A DNA stretch of 64,000 bases from Haematococcus lacustris (GCA_030144725.1 JASKMD010000027.1:2115535-2179534), one strand, 5' to 3'; shown: positions 34,430 to 53,100, numbered from the stretch's first letter. Numbers and translations: made by a program. Notes: generated by a model not told the origin, from the letters alone.

Positions 34430-35215
34430 GAATGATGGTACACCGCTGAAGCCGTCAGCCGTTAGGCTGCTTGGCCGCCCTCCCCCTCTAGGGGTTCGGG
34501 ACTTTCTGCAACGCACTTCAAAGCAAGGTGCACAAACAAAGGTGCACATGGGCTCAAAATGAAGTCATGCAAGTTCTCATTATTGTTCTGAAAAGATACG
34601 GGAAACTCCGGCTGTTCCCTGATGGATCTCGTGGCAGTGCACTCAAAGATGAAATGCATGGCGTCATCCACTACCCCCTCTGTGCATCTGGTGCATGTGC
34701 GATCAATGAAAGTAACCCCCTCATACCGAGCCTTCTCCACCCCCAAACCGCTGTTGCCTAACCTGAACCTAGTCAAGCTCGTGCGGACCTCTGTAGAGAG
34801 CTGCCTGTTTAGAATGTGGGTTAGGGTTAGGTGCCATGTGATTGATGCCAATGCCGTCCCCATGCTTGAACCATGCAGCATACGAGCATCTCTCCCGATG
34901 CACCGTCTCAGGCAGTCTAGGGTCTCCCTCAAACCCAACCCAACGCCTCCCCCACCTCTCGAGCCACTTGACTTCCATAGCCTTGGTGCCTAGGACCATG
35001 TCCGGGCTCAAGGTAAACTCACCCCCCATCAGCTCTCTAGCGGCAAGCTGGAACTGAGCACTCCAGCTGGCCTGACACCTCCTGCCTAACTCCACATCTG
35101 CCTTGATCACCCTCATTAGCAGGTCGCTGTGGGATAGTTTGGCAGTGTTCCAGTACTTGCATGCAGCCCTAACCCAGTACAGCCCTAAGCCGCTTCTCTG
35201 ACTCCTCCGCTTCTT
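34430..35215 (-). mobile_element. LINE retrotransposon 3' end (5'-truncated, frameshifted)
   Basis: On the minus strand, two overlapping frames (35,116-34,769 and 34,938-34,462) together give the C-terminal part of a LINE polyprotein. The upstream part has WLERWGRRWVG. The downstream part has TRFRLGNSGLGVEKARYEG and then CTRCTEGVVDDAMHFIFEC, the RVT-associated zinc-finger tail common in algal L1-like elements. The frame changes near 34,820-34,860, where a CTAACCCTAACCC stretch occurs, so the copy is degenerate. The 3' UTR has CCTAACGGCTGACGG, CAGCGGTGT and CATCATT, as in the fragment at 3,480-3,640. The 5' part is lost at the GGGGC array. Confidence 0.8.
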
Positions 35216-35254
35216 GAGGTCTCTCCCCCTCTCCCTTTTAGCTCCCTTCCCCTT

Positions 35255-36169
35255 GGGGCGGGGCGGGGCGGGGCGGGGCGGGGCGGGGCGGGGCGGGGCG
35301 GGGCGGGGCGGGGCGGGGCGGGGCGGGGCGGGGCGGGGCGGGGCGGGGCGGGGCGGGGCGGGGCGGGGCGGGGCGGGGCGGGGCGGGGCGGGGCGGGGCG
35401 GGGCGGGGCGGGGCGGGGCGGGGCGGGGCGGGGCGGGGCGGGGCGGGGCGGGGCGGGGCGGGGCGGGGCGGGGCGGGGCGGGGCGGGGCGGGGCGGGGCG
35501 GGGCGGGGCGGGGCGGGGCGGGGCGGGGCGGGGCGGGGCGGGGCGGGGCGGGGCGGGGCGGGGCGGGGCGGGGCGGGGCGGGGCGGGGCGGGGCGGGGCG
35601 GGGCGGGGCGGGGCGGGGCGGGGCGGGGCGGGGCGGGGCGGGGCGGGGCGGGGCGGGGCGGGGCGGGGCGGGGCGGGGCGGGGCGGGGCGGGGCGGGGCG
35701 GGGCGGGGCGGGGCGGGGCGGGGCGGGGCGGGGCGGGGCGGGGCGGGGCGGGGCGGGGCGGGGCGGGGCGGGGCGGGGCGGGGCGGGGCGGGGCGGGGCG
35801 GGGCGGGGCGGGGCGGGGCGGGGCGGGGCGGGGCGGGGCGGGGCGGGGCGGGGCGGGGCGGGGCGGGGCGGGGCGGGGCGGGGCGGGGCGGGGCGGGGCG
35901 GGGCGGGGCGGGGCGGGGCGGGGCGGGGCGGGGCGGGGCGGGGCGGGGCGGGGCGGGGCGGGGCGGGGCGGGGCGGGGCGGGGCGGGGCGGGGCGGGGCG
36001 GGGCGGGGCGGGGCGGGGCGGGGCGGGGCGGGGCGGGGCGGGGCGGGGCGGGGCGGGGCGGGGCGGGGCGGGGCGGGGCGGGGCGGGGCGGGGCGGGGCG
36101 GGGCGGGGCGGGGCGGGGCGGGGCGGGGCGGGGCGGGGCGGGGCGGGGCGGGGCGGGGCGGGGCGGGGC
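35255..36169. repeat. (GGGGC)183 perfect pentamer array
   Basis: The 915 bases are an uninterrupted run of GGGGC, exactly 183 units, with no substitution that I can find. The G-rich strand should form G-quadruplexes. It separates the LINE fragment from the upstream region of the M11 protease gene. The long Gly/Arg/Ala or Pro/Arg/Ala frames across it are artefacts. Confidence 0.97.
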
Positions 36170-36539
36170 AACTGGCCCACTCCACGCGAAAGCCTCGCTA
36201 TTCCTTGCAGCTCTGACGGCGCAGCCGCACTCTTGACTCCGACGACACTGGGGGTAAACTTGCTTTACACGTTTTTTAAATACGCGGGCCGCGAACTTTT
36301 AGAGTCGAGTTGAGTTGATATAATACGAGTCGCACATATTTCGAATCGTCGTCGGACGCGGAGTTTCCGGTGCACAAGGGGCAGTTGCATCATCCTTCCC
36401 ACACAGTCGTACGGCCGTGCATAGAACGGGCGGACTGGTTTGCACATCCAACAGCGGCCTGCATTCTAGGATCTGGAACAGGCCCATCGGTATAGATCGG
36501 CCCAGAGATTCCCAATCTCTCAGGGCTGGGCTGCTGACG
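36170..36539. promoter_or_regulatory. Upstream region of the M11 protease gene with a shared repeat motif
   Basis: It holds AT-rich patches (TTTTTTAAATACG near 36,272, GATATAATACG near 36,317) that could be core promoter elements. The stretch at 36,175-36,235 resembles the reverse complement of 45,980-46,060 and its two later copies: translated for comparison only, PLHAKASLFLAALTAQPHS against PLHTKASLFFAVFAAQPH. A mobile-element terminus or a shared promoter module could explain this. Confidence 0.35.
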
Positions 36540-41703
<5,164 letters not shown>

Positions 41704-41834
41704 GTGCGAAGTGACCCCTGCGGGGTGCACTCATCATGGCTGTGGGGGCAGGCCGTGGGCCCAGCGCTCTTGCACTGTGCCATGTAGAGTTGTGATGGCC
41801 CGCTGACAAGGGAGTGTGGACCTGCCTGGCGCAG

Positions 41835-42366
41835 GCACTGAGTGCCAGCCTGCTGGGTGGGCAGTGAGTCAGCAGCGCGCAGTGGTGCTGAAGCGCGACG
41901 GCTGCACTGCCACTGACGACTGGTCCCTGTGGTGGGTGGACAGCCCCTCCAACCACACATCACCCAGCCCTGCGCTCCGCCTGCTGCAGGGCCTGCAGGG
42001 GCCAGCGGCTTTGAGTGGTTCACTAGCAAACCTCCCGCCTCGATGTGACTCCCTGGCAAAGGCCACCATTGACTTGTCCGCTGATCAGGGTCTCAGTGCA
42101 GTGGCTGTGGGTGCGGGTGCAGGTCTGTCGTGGGCAGCAGCCTGCGGAACAAGGCAACGGGCTGGTGCATGGATGCCAGTCTCATCGGCAGCTACGATGC
42201 GGGCTGGGGCCAACCTATTGTCGCCAAGTGAGCGGGTTGTTGCAAGCACAAGGCAGTACAGCTGACTAGTGCCCACACGCAAACAGCCCAGCATCCAGCC
42301 CAGCATCCAGACTAGCCCCTTCTGTCTGAGTCCTACAGCTTGTTGGCTCCCTATCCCCTGTAGCTG

Positions 42367-42408
<42 letters not shown>

Positions 42409-44083
42409 AGGCCCTGCACCTTCAGCAGCACCCAGAGCTTCACCTGGAGGGTTCAGCCCGGTAGCATCAGGACAGGTCAGGACAGCAGCCAAGCACACCG
42501 CTAGCATCCCTGCCTGCCTGCCTGCCTGCGCATCTCATGGCCTCCTGCTCCTTCTATCTGCTTGTCCGTGTGAGCCGCCTTCTCTCCTCCACACACAGGG
42601 CAGGGTGTGCTGCATGTGCTGGTGGGGTAAGCTAGGTGGTGGGGTGGCTGCAGTGTCGCTGCCCTGTGCTCAGCCCTGACTTCATCGCCTGGCTACTGCT
42701 CCACACGGGCCTTCTGCCCTTTCTCTGCCACAGAATGCTATGCCACCACACAAACAGGACGCAGGCACACGAGCCTTGCCCTGTGGGCTACGCATGGCAC
42801 AAGTCCTGGCTGCACTGGGTTGCTGGTTGGCCTGACTGCTGACGTGGCACTGCCTGTGTGTTAGCTTCACGTAAAGAGCGTGCAACCAGCATCTCGCTGC
42901 CTTGTGTGGTTGCCCTGCACACAGCCTGGCTGCGAGGCCCCGTGTACACCTCTCGGGTCAACATGCTCAGCAGCCCGGTGCCAAACCAGTACACCAACGG
43001 CTGCCCAGTTATCTGCACAGCGGTGAGTAGTGCCATGCCTGGCTGTGGCCATGAGCTGGGAGGTGCTGAGACCCACCACCTATAGCTGCTGCCTAGCACT
43101 GGGCCAGGCAAGGAACAGCCTGCAGGTGGAGTGCCTACCCCGCCTGCATGCTCCACGCTCATAGCCCAACCTGACTGTCACTATTTGCCCTGTGTGCTTG
43201 TCTTTGCGCCCTGTTGTGAATGGGAGCAGAGCTCAGCGCCCTGCAACTCATTGCTGCCCGTGGCCAGCCAGCGCGGCACGACTGGCCAGTATGGTAAGCT
43301 AATGCCCGGCTGGCTACCATGCAGCTGCCAAGAAGCCTAATCATCAGAATAGCTATCCACGACAGTGTCAGTGCAGGTGCCTACCCCTGCACTGTTACCT
43401 GGAACCCCATGTGGGAATGGCAGCCAGTTTGCCACAGCAGGCATGTATTAGTGCAAGCTGGTACAGCTCAAACACAGCGCACGGTGCTGCTGCTGTTGAT
43501 CAAGTGTGGGCGGGCGGCAGTGCATCAGCAGCATTTAGTTCAGGCCAGGGCATATCCTGCCCATGGCGTGCAGAGCTGGAAGGGAGCGCCCAGGAAGCAG
43601 CCAGGGATGGCAATCAGCAGAGCAGGCAGTGGGCTCATTTGTTGCAGCACATCCATTGACTTGCCCTGATCTTGTTGGCCACCTGCAGCCATGCTGACGT
43701 TTTACTTCTGTGACACCACTACCTCTATCTTCAACGCAGCGCCCTCAGAGCGCTACCCCACACAAGGTGACAACAGGCGGGCCACTTCCTGCAGCTGCAT
43801 CTTACAGGGTCTCGGCACACCTGGGCAGCTGTGGCATGATGGCATGTCAGAAGTGAGATGTGATGGCCCCTCGCAACCAATCAGCACGATGTGTATGCAG
43901 CTTAGACACAAGGCAGCATACACTCCCAGATTCTTGCAGCTGAGTGTGCGTGCCCTGCTCTTGCTTGCAGGTCAACCCATGTGAGCTCAGACAATGACAG
44001 AGCTATGGGGCAGTGTCCTGGGTCGTGACCTCAGCTCATAGCTTCATCTTAATGGCAACGGCATGCATATCATGAGGGCAAGC
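41835..44083 (+). CDS. Ricin-B-like and cysteine-rich extracellular exons, probably the M11 gene continued
   Basis: Following the exon at 41,638-41,703 (EYLRLRTTANPTWCLAV), an exon from 41,835 gives TECQPAGWAVSQQRAVVL and DGCTATDDWSLWWVDSPSN. One from about 42,126 gives SLRNKATGWCMDASLIG, and one at about 42,410-42,475 gives CTFSSTQSFTWRVQPGSIRT. The pattern of NxxTxxCLxA-like and QSFxW-like motifs is that of a beta-trefoil (ricin B-type) carbohydrate-binding domain. Further exon-like pieces with paired cysteines occur at about 42,866-43,021, 43,240-43,290, 43,379-43,440 and 43,690-43,766. Splice joins between these are unresolved, so the limits given are approximate and the function (matrix or sugar binding) is inference. 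Confidence 0.45.
42367..42408 (+). repeat. (CTG)14 array at an intron 3' end
   Basis: CTG units run directly into the splice acceptor CTGCAG before GCCCTGCACC, the same arrangement as at 39,790-39,900. Confidence 0.9.
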
Positions 44084-44138
44084 GCAGCCCTGATGCAGAG
44101 GCTGATGACCCATGTTGCATGCATTGCATTGCATGCAG

Positions 44139-47100
44139 GCCACCCTCGCCACCCCTGCCACCACCATCACCGCCATCACCACCCCCTCCACTACCTCCCA
44201 GCCCTCCTCTACCTCCTGGCCCCCCAGGTGCAGTGACGCTGAGTGCTGTAGGGTTTATTCCCTTGTAGCCGCCCACTGCCGCGCCATGTGGTTCAGGGGC
44301 CACACAGGGCTGCTCACTGGCGGTGCACAGACCAGCCCCTCCGCCAGCTGCTGGCACCACACTGCCTCACCGCCTGGCTACTCTGCCCCCACTGCAGCGC
44401 CAGGAAGCAAGCTGCCTCTGACTCGTGCGCAGGGTCATGCGGGACACCACTCACAATGGCTGGCCTGCCTGCCAGCGGAGTGTCCATATTCAATCCCTCA
44501 GCCACCACATGCGGCGCTGCCAACAGCTGGAGCTGCCGTGGTTCTCGTGACTTCCTGTACCTCCTGCCCAGCAGCAGCACGGCCCGCAACATCACCTTGG
44601 ACACCTGTGTCAGTGGAGTGGCTGCTTGGGACAGCTTCCTCTATGTCATCCCGGTCCAGCCCAACACATGCTTCCAGTGCACGGTGTGTGGCTGGCAGGT
44701 GGTGCAGGCCGCATGTGACTAGGAGGGTGCTCAGTCGCTCCTGCCCGCCCGCCGCTGTCACCTGCAGCGGCCATGCCGCAGGATGATTGCTCGAGCAAGC
44801 ACTCACCGCCAGCCGTTCTGATCAGCCATCCTTTCCATCCAATTCGATTGCAAGATGAGAATCGATGCCTCCAAGCCCGTCATCAACACGTTCCTAAACG
44901 TGCTTTGCCTGGCCTTGCCTTGACTGCAGACAGCCGTAGCTTTTGATGACGACAGCAGCCCTTGTGGGGGCGCTCTGTCGCGAGTCACATTCCCTGCAGC
45001 ATGGTGGCGTGGCCTACTGGGTCGTGGTGGAGGGCTGGGGCGCCACAAACGTAAGTGGGGCGGCAGAGTCCATGTGCATCGGATTGACAGCCACTCACAG
45101 AAGTGGGTGCACTAAAAGTGTTATCAAAGTGCACATTTGAGGTATAGTGAGAAATATGGTCGACAATGTTTTCCAGAATCGGTCAATTTACCAAGGCTGC
45201 ACAGTGTGAGCAGCTAGCTCCGCGTGTTCTGCAAGTGTTCTGCAAGTCGCAAGTATGCTAGTTGCATGTATGGCTTGCACGTCGCAAGCTGCAAGTTGCG
45301 AGTCAATTCAAAACAGCTCGCTTACGCAAATAGTGCAACCTCAACGTAGCTAATGCGGCTAAATGCGATAGCTTCGGACATGTTGCCAGACTGGCATGTA
45401 TACTTACAATTGCCAAGCTGGCATGTTGACTAGAAACTACGGGCTTCGGGCAGGCTACGCCCGTCGGGGACGGACAACAAGAACGCTTCGTCACTAGTTT
45501 GGTAGAAGTAAGCCGGTCAGTAGAGGGATGGGGTTGGGAAATGCTAGGTGAGGCAGTCGATGAATGTCGAGCGGCAAAGTGCGCTTTTCCATTATTGTCG
45601 AGTGGCCACGTTCGTTTTTGAACTAATTGCCTAGCGGCAAAGTACGCTTTACGCAATGAGTGTGGGGAGCGTTTGTCGAGCGGCTATGATGAGAAGGGTT
45701 GGTCATAGTGTTGGTCAAAGGGGGATGGGGGCGGTTACGGGAACGCGTAACCTCAAATGTATAAAATAACTGCCTTGACCTCGCGCAATAAGCATACTAA
45801 TGGTCTCAACCTCTGCTCTGTTACCATAGATGCCCCGGCTGCTCCTCGCCTTGTATGTCCGCCACTTCGGCCTCGACCATTGTTTTCGCATAACTTCAAT
45901 TCACCCGGATCGGATTTACCCATGTTCTAGAAGGTTGTAAAAAAGGCAACCGACACCCAATTGTGTCCCAACCGTCAATCACAGCAAAAAGTGCGGTTGC
46001 GCCGCAAAAACTGCAAAGAACAACGAAGCTTTCGTGTGGAGGGGATGCGGTAACGCTTGAAGAGGCCCCCCTCGCTCTTCTATTTGGTTGGATGCGGTTC
46101 TGCCCATGGAATCGCGCAGTCGGTCTCGAGCGTTCACTCGGAACTGCTTCGGACTCGGACGTTTACAATCCCGGAAAAGTTTTGTCATTACAGTTATCCT
46201 CATCATAATGCTCTCGGACCGCCAATTATCTACTATTAAATTGTTTTAGGTCCCCTTTTGAGATGGCTTCCTCATGTCATCGTAGACTGTATGCTGTTGA
46301 AAGGTAAACCAGCTTTGTACAACCTTGTAAGGTCCAACTTCATGAAATCCACATGTAAGATTGTAACACAAAGACAGTTGATCGATGAAAGATACACTAG
46401 CAAAAATGTCGCTCAACTCATCTGAATACTAATATTGCCCGGCTTTCTTGGCATGCTAACCAACTAAACCGGTATCTCCTTAACTCCATTTCTCCGGATT
46501 CTCTTGTCAACTCCATTCCATGTCCCCTCCATCCCCGAGTATGATGCCATGTTCTAGGCATTGAGTGAAACCATGCAAATTAGCTCATTAAATATAGCAC
46601 ATGGAATGGTTGACAATCTGCCTTGGTGTCATAGGCCTGGATCCAATAGGGCAGCCATCAGGGCTCTGCTTCCTAGCACTCTCTGGTGCCTGCGGGTGGG
46701 GCGGGCAGTCCTGGCTGCCATCTGCCCTAGGCAAAGCTGCATGGCGAGGTGTGTAGGGGTGGGGCTGATGCAGTGTACCACTTACCAAAACCATGAGTAG
46801 TAGCTTGACGCCCTGCCTGGCCATTGCATCACCACTCGGCGTGCCAACCAGTAGCCTACTTGATGCTCATGATGGTTAGGCCTTTGCTTAGCCTTGAACA
46901 TGGCCAGGTGGCTGGCGTGGGTGGTTGCTTGACATGCTGCTTGTCAAGTGGCACCAAGCCGCCAGGCCGCAAGTGTGAGAGACCATGCATGTGGTGTGAT
47001 GCATGCAGTGCGGCAGCCCGGCCATCACTGTGACAATCGGCAACAGTGCAACCCCTCCAACGCTCCCTCCCCCTACCCCTCCTTCTCCACCACCTCCCAA

Positions 47101-50100
47101 GCCCCCGCCACCCTCGCCTTCTCCTTTGAGCTCTTCACCACCTAGCCCCTCAGGTGCAGCTGCGCTGGGTGCCGTGGGAATGGTCCTTGTCTAGCCGCCC
47201 ATTGCCACGCCATGTGGCTCAAGGGCCACACAGGGCTGCTCACTGGCGGTGCACAGACCAGCCCCTCCGCCAGCTGCTGCCACCACATTGCCTCACTGCC
47301 TGGCTACTCTGCCCCCACTGCAGCGCTATGAAGCAAGCTGCCTCTGACTTGTGCGTAGGGTCATGCGGGACACCACTCACAATGGCTGGCCTGCCTTCTA
47401 GCGGAGTGTCCATATTCAATCCCTCAGCCACCACATGTGGCGCTGCCAACAGTTGGAGTTGCCGTGGTTCTCGTGACTTCCTGTACCTCCTGCCCAGCAG
47501 TAGCATGGCCCGCAACATCACCTTGGACACCTGTGTCAGTGGAGTGGCTGCTTGGGACAGCTTCCTCTATGTCATCCCGGTCCAGCCCAACACATGCTTC
47601 CAGTGCACGGTGTGTGGCTGGCAGGTGGTGCAGGCCGCATGTGCTAGGAGGGTGCTTAGTCGCTCCTGCCCGCTTGCCGCTGTCACCTGCAGTGGCCATG
47701 CCGCAGGATGATTGTCGAGCAAGCACTCACTGCCAGCCGTTCTGATCAGCCATTTTTTCCATCCAATTGTTGCAAGATGAGAATCGATGCCTCCAAGCCC
47801 GTTATCAACATGTTCCTAAACGTGTTTGCCTGGCCTTGCCTTGACTGCAGACAGCCGTAGCTTTTGATGACGACAGCAGCCCTTGTGGGGGCGCTCTGTC
47901 GCGTGTCACATTCCCTGCAGCTGGTGGCGTGGCCTACTGGGTCGTGGTGGAGGGCTGGGGCGCCACAAACGTAAGTGGGGCGGCAGAGTCCATGTGCATC
48001 GGATTGACAGCCACTCACAGAAGTGGGTGCACTAAAAGTGTTATCAAAGTGCACATTTGAGGTATAGTGAGAAATATGGTCGACAATGTTTTCCAGAATC
48101 GGTCAATTTACCAAGGCTGCACAGTGTGAGCAGCTAGCTCCGCGTGTTCTGCAAGTGTTCTGCAAGTCGCAAGTATGCTAGTTGCATGTATGGCTTGCAC
48201 GTCGCAAGCTGCAAGTTGCGAGTCAATTCAAAACAGCTCGCTTACGCAAATAGTGCAACCTCAACGTAGCTAATGCGGCTAAATGCGATAGCTTCGGACA
48301 TGTTGCCAGACTGGCATGTATACTTACAATTGCCAAGCTGGCATGTTGACTAGAAACTACGGGCTTCGGGCAGGCTACGCCCGTCGGGGACGGACAACAA
48401 GAACGCTTCGTCACTAGTTTGGTAGAAGTAAGCCGGTCAGTAGAGGGATGGGGTTGGGAAATGCTAGGTGAGGCAGTCGATGAATGTCGAGCGGCAAAGT
48501 GCGCTTTTCCATTATTGTCGAGTGGCCACGTTCGTTTTTGAACTAATTGCCTAGCGGCAAAGTACGCTTTACGCAATGAGTGTGGGGAGCGTTTGTCGAG
48601 CGGCTATGATGAGAAGGGTTGGTCATAGTGTTGGTCAAAGGGGGATGGGGGCGGTTACGGGAACGCGTAACCTCAAATGTATAAAATAACTGCCTTGACC
48701 TCGCGCAATAAGCATACTAATGGTCTCAACCTCTGCTCTGTTACCATAGATGCCCCGGCTGCTCCTCGCCATGTATGTCCGCCACTTCGGCCTCGACCAT
48801 TGTTTTCGCATAACTTCAATTCACCCGGATCGGATTTACCCATGTTCTAGAAGGTTGTAAAAAAGGCAACCGACACCCAATTGTGTCCCAACCGTCAATT
48901 ACAGCAAAAAGTGCGGTTGCGCCGCAAAAACTGCAAAGAACAACGAAGCTTTCGTGTGGAGGGGATGCGGTAACGCTTGAAGAGGCCCCCCTCGCTCTTC
49001 TATTTGGTTGGATGCGGTTCTGCCCATGGAATCGCGCAGTCGGTCTCGAGCGTTCACTCGGAACTGCTTCGGACTCGGACGTTTACAATCCCGGAAAAGT
49101 TTTGTCATTGCAGTTATCCTCATCATAATGCTCTCGGACCGCCAATTATCTACTATTAAATTGTTTTAGGTCCCCTTTTGAGATGGCTTCCTCATGTCAT
49201 CGTAGACTGTATGCTGTTGAAAGGTAAACCAGCTTTGTACAACCTTGTAAGGTCCAACTTCATGAAATCCACATGTAAGATTGTAACACAAAGACAGTTG
49301 ATCGATGAAAGATACACTAGCAAAAATGTCGCTCAACTCATCTGAATACTAATATTGCCCGGCTTTCTTGGCATGCTAACCAACTAAACCGGTATCTCCT
49401 TAACTCCATTTCTCCGGATTCTCTTGTCAACTCCATTCCATGTCCCCTCCATCCCCGAGTATGATGCCATGTTCTAGGCATTGAGTGAAACCATGCAAAT
49501 TAGCTCATTAAATATAGCACATGGAATGGTTGACAATCTGCCTTGGTGTCATAGGCCTGGATCCAATAGGGCAGCCATCAGGGCTCTGCTTCCTAGCACT
49601 CTCTGGTGCCTGCGGGTGGGGCGGGCAGTCCTGGCTGCCATCTGCCCTAGGCAAAGCTGCATGGCGAGGTGTGTAGGGGTGGGGCTGATGCAGTGTACCA
49701 CTTACCAAAACCATGAGTAGTAGCTTGACGCCCTGCCTGGCCATTGCATCACCACTCGGCGTGCCAACCAGTAGCCTACTTGATGCTCATGATGGTTAGG
49801 CCTTTGCTTAGCCTTGAACATGGCCAGGTGGCTGGCGTGGGTGGTTGCTTGACATGCTGCTTGTCAAGTGGCACCAAGCCGCCAGGCCGCAAGTGTGAGA
49901 GACCATGCATGTGGTGTGATGCATGCAGTGCGGCAGCCCGGCCATCACTGTGACAATCGGCAACAGTGCAACCCCTCCAACGCTCCCTCCCCCTACCCCT
50001 CCTTCTCCACCACCTCCCAAGCCCCCGCCACCCTCGCCTTCTCCTTTGAGCTCTTCACCACCTAGCCCCTCAGGTGCAGCTGCGCTGGGTGCCGTGGGAA

Positions 50101-53100
50101 TGGTCCTTGTCTAGCCGCCCATTGCCACGCCATGTGGCTCAAGGGCCACACAGGGCTGCTCACTGGCGGTGCACAGACCAGCCCCTCCGCCAGCTGCTGC
50201 CACCACATTGCCTCACTGCCTGGCTACTCTGCCCCCACTGCAGCGCTATGAAGCAAGCTGCCTCTGACTTGTGCGTAGGGTCATGCGGGACACCACTCAC
50301 AATGGCTGGCCTGCCTTCTAGCGGAGTGTCCATATTCAATCCCTCAGCCACCACATGTGGCGCTGCCAACAGTTGGAGTTGCCGTGGTTCTCGTGACTTC
50401 CTGTACCTCCTGCCCAGCAGTAGCATGGCCCGCAACATCACCTTGGACACCTGTGTCAGTGGAGTGGCTGCTTGGGACAGCTTCCTCTATGTCATCCCGG
50501 TCCAGCCCAACACATGCTTCCAGTGCACGGTGTGTGGCTGGCAGGTGGTGCAGGCCGCATGTGCTAGGAGGGTGCTTAGTCGCTCCTGCCCGCTTGCCGC
50601 TGTCACCTGCAGTGGCCATGCCGCAGGATGATTGTCGAGCAAGCACTCACTGCCAGCCGTTCTGATCAGCCATTTTTTCCATCCAATTGTTGCAAGATGA
50701 GAATCGATGCCTCCAAGCCCGTTATCAACATGTTCCTAAACGTGTTTGCCTGGCCTTGCCTTGACTGCAGACAGCCGTAGCTTTTGATGACGACAGCAGC
50801 CCTTGTGGGGGCGCTCTGTCGCGTGTCACATTCCCTGCAGCTGGTGGCGTGGCCTACTGGGTCGTGGTGGAGGGCTGGGGCGCCACAAACGTAAGTGGGG
50901 CGGCAGAGTCCATGTGCATCGGATTGACAGCCACTCACAGAAGTTGGTGCACTAAAAGTGTTATCAAAGTGCACATTTGAGGTATAGTGAGAAATATGGT
51001 CGACAATGTTTTCCAGAATCGGTCAATTTACCAAGGCTGCACAGTGTGAGCAGCTAGCTCCGCGTGTTCTGCAAGTGTTCTGCAAGTCGCAAGTATGCTA
51101 GTTGCATGTATGGCTTGCACGTCGCAAGCTGCAAGTTGCGAGTCAATTCAAAACAGCTCGCTTACGCAAATAGTGCAACCTAGCTAATGCGGCTAAATAC
51201 GATAGCTTCGGACATGTTGCCAGACTGGCATGTATACTTACAATTGCCAAGCTGGCATGTTGACTAGAAACTACGGGCTTCGGGCAGGCTACGCCCGTCG
51301 GGGACGGACAACAAGAACGCTTCGTCACTAGTTTGGTAGAAGTAAGCCGGTCAGTAGAGGGATGGGGTTGGGAAATGCTAGGTGAGGCAGTCGATGAATG
51401 TCGAGCGGCAAAGTGCGCTTTTCCATTATTGTCGAGTGGCCACGTTCGTTTTTGAACTAATTGCCTAGCGGCAAAGTACGCTTTACGCAATGAGTGTGGG
51501 GAGCGTTTGTCGAGCGGCTATGATGAGAAGGGTTGGTCATAGTGTTGGTCAAAGGGGGATGGGGGCGGTTACGGGAACGCGTAACCTCAAATGTATAAAA
51601 TAACTGCCTTGACCTCGCGCAATAAGCATACTAATGGTCTCAACCTCTGCTCTGTTACCATAGATGCCCCAGCTGCTCCTCGCCATGTATGTCCGCCACT
51701 TCGGCCTCGACCATTGTTTTCGCATAACTTCAATTCACCCGGATCGGATTTACCCATGTTCTAGAAGGTTGTAAAAAAGGCAACCGACACCCAATTGTGT
51801 CCCAACCGTCTATTACAGCAAAAAGTGCGGTTGCGCCGCAAAAACTGCAAAGAACAACGAAGCTTTCGTGTGGAGGGGATGCGGTAACGCTTGAAGAGGC
51901 CCCCCTCGCTCTTCTATTTGGTTGGATGCGGTTCTGCCCATGGAATCGCGCAGTCGGTCTCGAGCGTTCACTCGGAACTGCTTCGGACTCGGACGTTTAC
52001 AATCCCGGAAAAGTTTTGTCATTGCAGTTATCCTCATCATAATGCTCTCGGACCGCCAATTATCTACTATTAAATTGTTTTAGGTCCCCTTTTGAGATGG
52101 CTTCCTCATGTCATCGTAGACTGTATGCTGTTGAAAGGTAAACCAGCTTTGTACAACCTTGTAAGGTCCAACTTCATGAAATCCACATGTAAGATTGTAA
52201 CACAAAGACAGTTGATCGATGAAAGATACACTAGCAAAAATGTCGCTCAACTCATCTGAATACTAATATTGCCCGGCTTTCTTGGCATGCTAACCAACTA
52301 AACCGGTATCTCCTTAACTCCATTTCTCCGGATTCTCTTGTCAACTCCATTCCATGTCCCCTCCATCCCCGAGTATGATGCCATGTTCTAGGCATTGAGT
52401 GAAACCATGCAAATTAGCTCATTAAATATAGCACATGGAATGGTTGACAATCTGCCTTGGTGTCATAGGCCTGGATCCAATAGGGCAGCCATCAGGGCTC
52501 TGCTTCCTAGCACTCTCTGGTGCCTGCGGGTGGGGCGGGCAGTCCTGGCTGCCATCTGCCCTAGGCAAAGCTGCATGGCGAGGTGTGTAGGGGTGGGGCT
52601 GATGCAGTGTACCACTTACCAAAACCATGAGTAGTAGCTTGACGCCCTGCCTGGCCATTGCATCACCACTCGGCGTGCCAACCAGTAGCCTACTTGATGC
52701 TCATGATGGTTAGGCCTTTGCTTAGCCTTGAACATGGCCAGGTGGCTGGCGTGGGTGGTTGCTTGACATGCTGCTTGTCAAGTGGCACCAAGCCGCCAGG
52801 CCGCAAGTGTGAGAGACCATGCATGTGGTGTGATGCATGCAGTGCGGCAGCCCGGCCATCACTGTGACAATCGGCAACAGTGCAACCCCTCCAACGCTCC
52901 CTCCCCCTACCCCTCCTTCTCCACCACCTCCCAAGCCCCCGCCACCCTCGCCTTCTCCTTTGAGCTCTTCACCACCTAGCCCCTCAGGTGCAGCTGCGCT
53001 GGGTGCCGTGGGAATGGTCCTTGTCTAGCCGCCCACTGCCACGCCATGTGGCTCAAGGTCCTCACAGGGCTGCTCACTGGCGGTGCAAAGACCAGCCCCT

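Noticed and set aside
35185..36236. Frames over 300 residues of Gly/Arg/Ala and Pro/Arg/Ala
   Set aside because: They are translations of a perfect GGGGC pentamer array, open in all frames because no stop codon can form.
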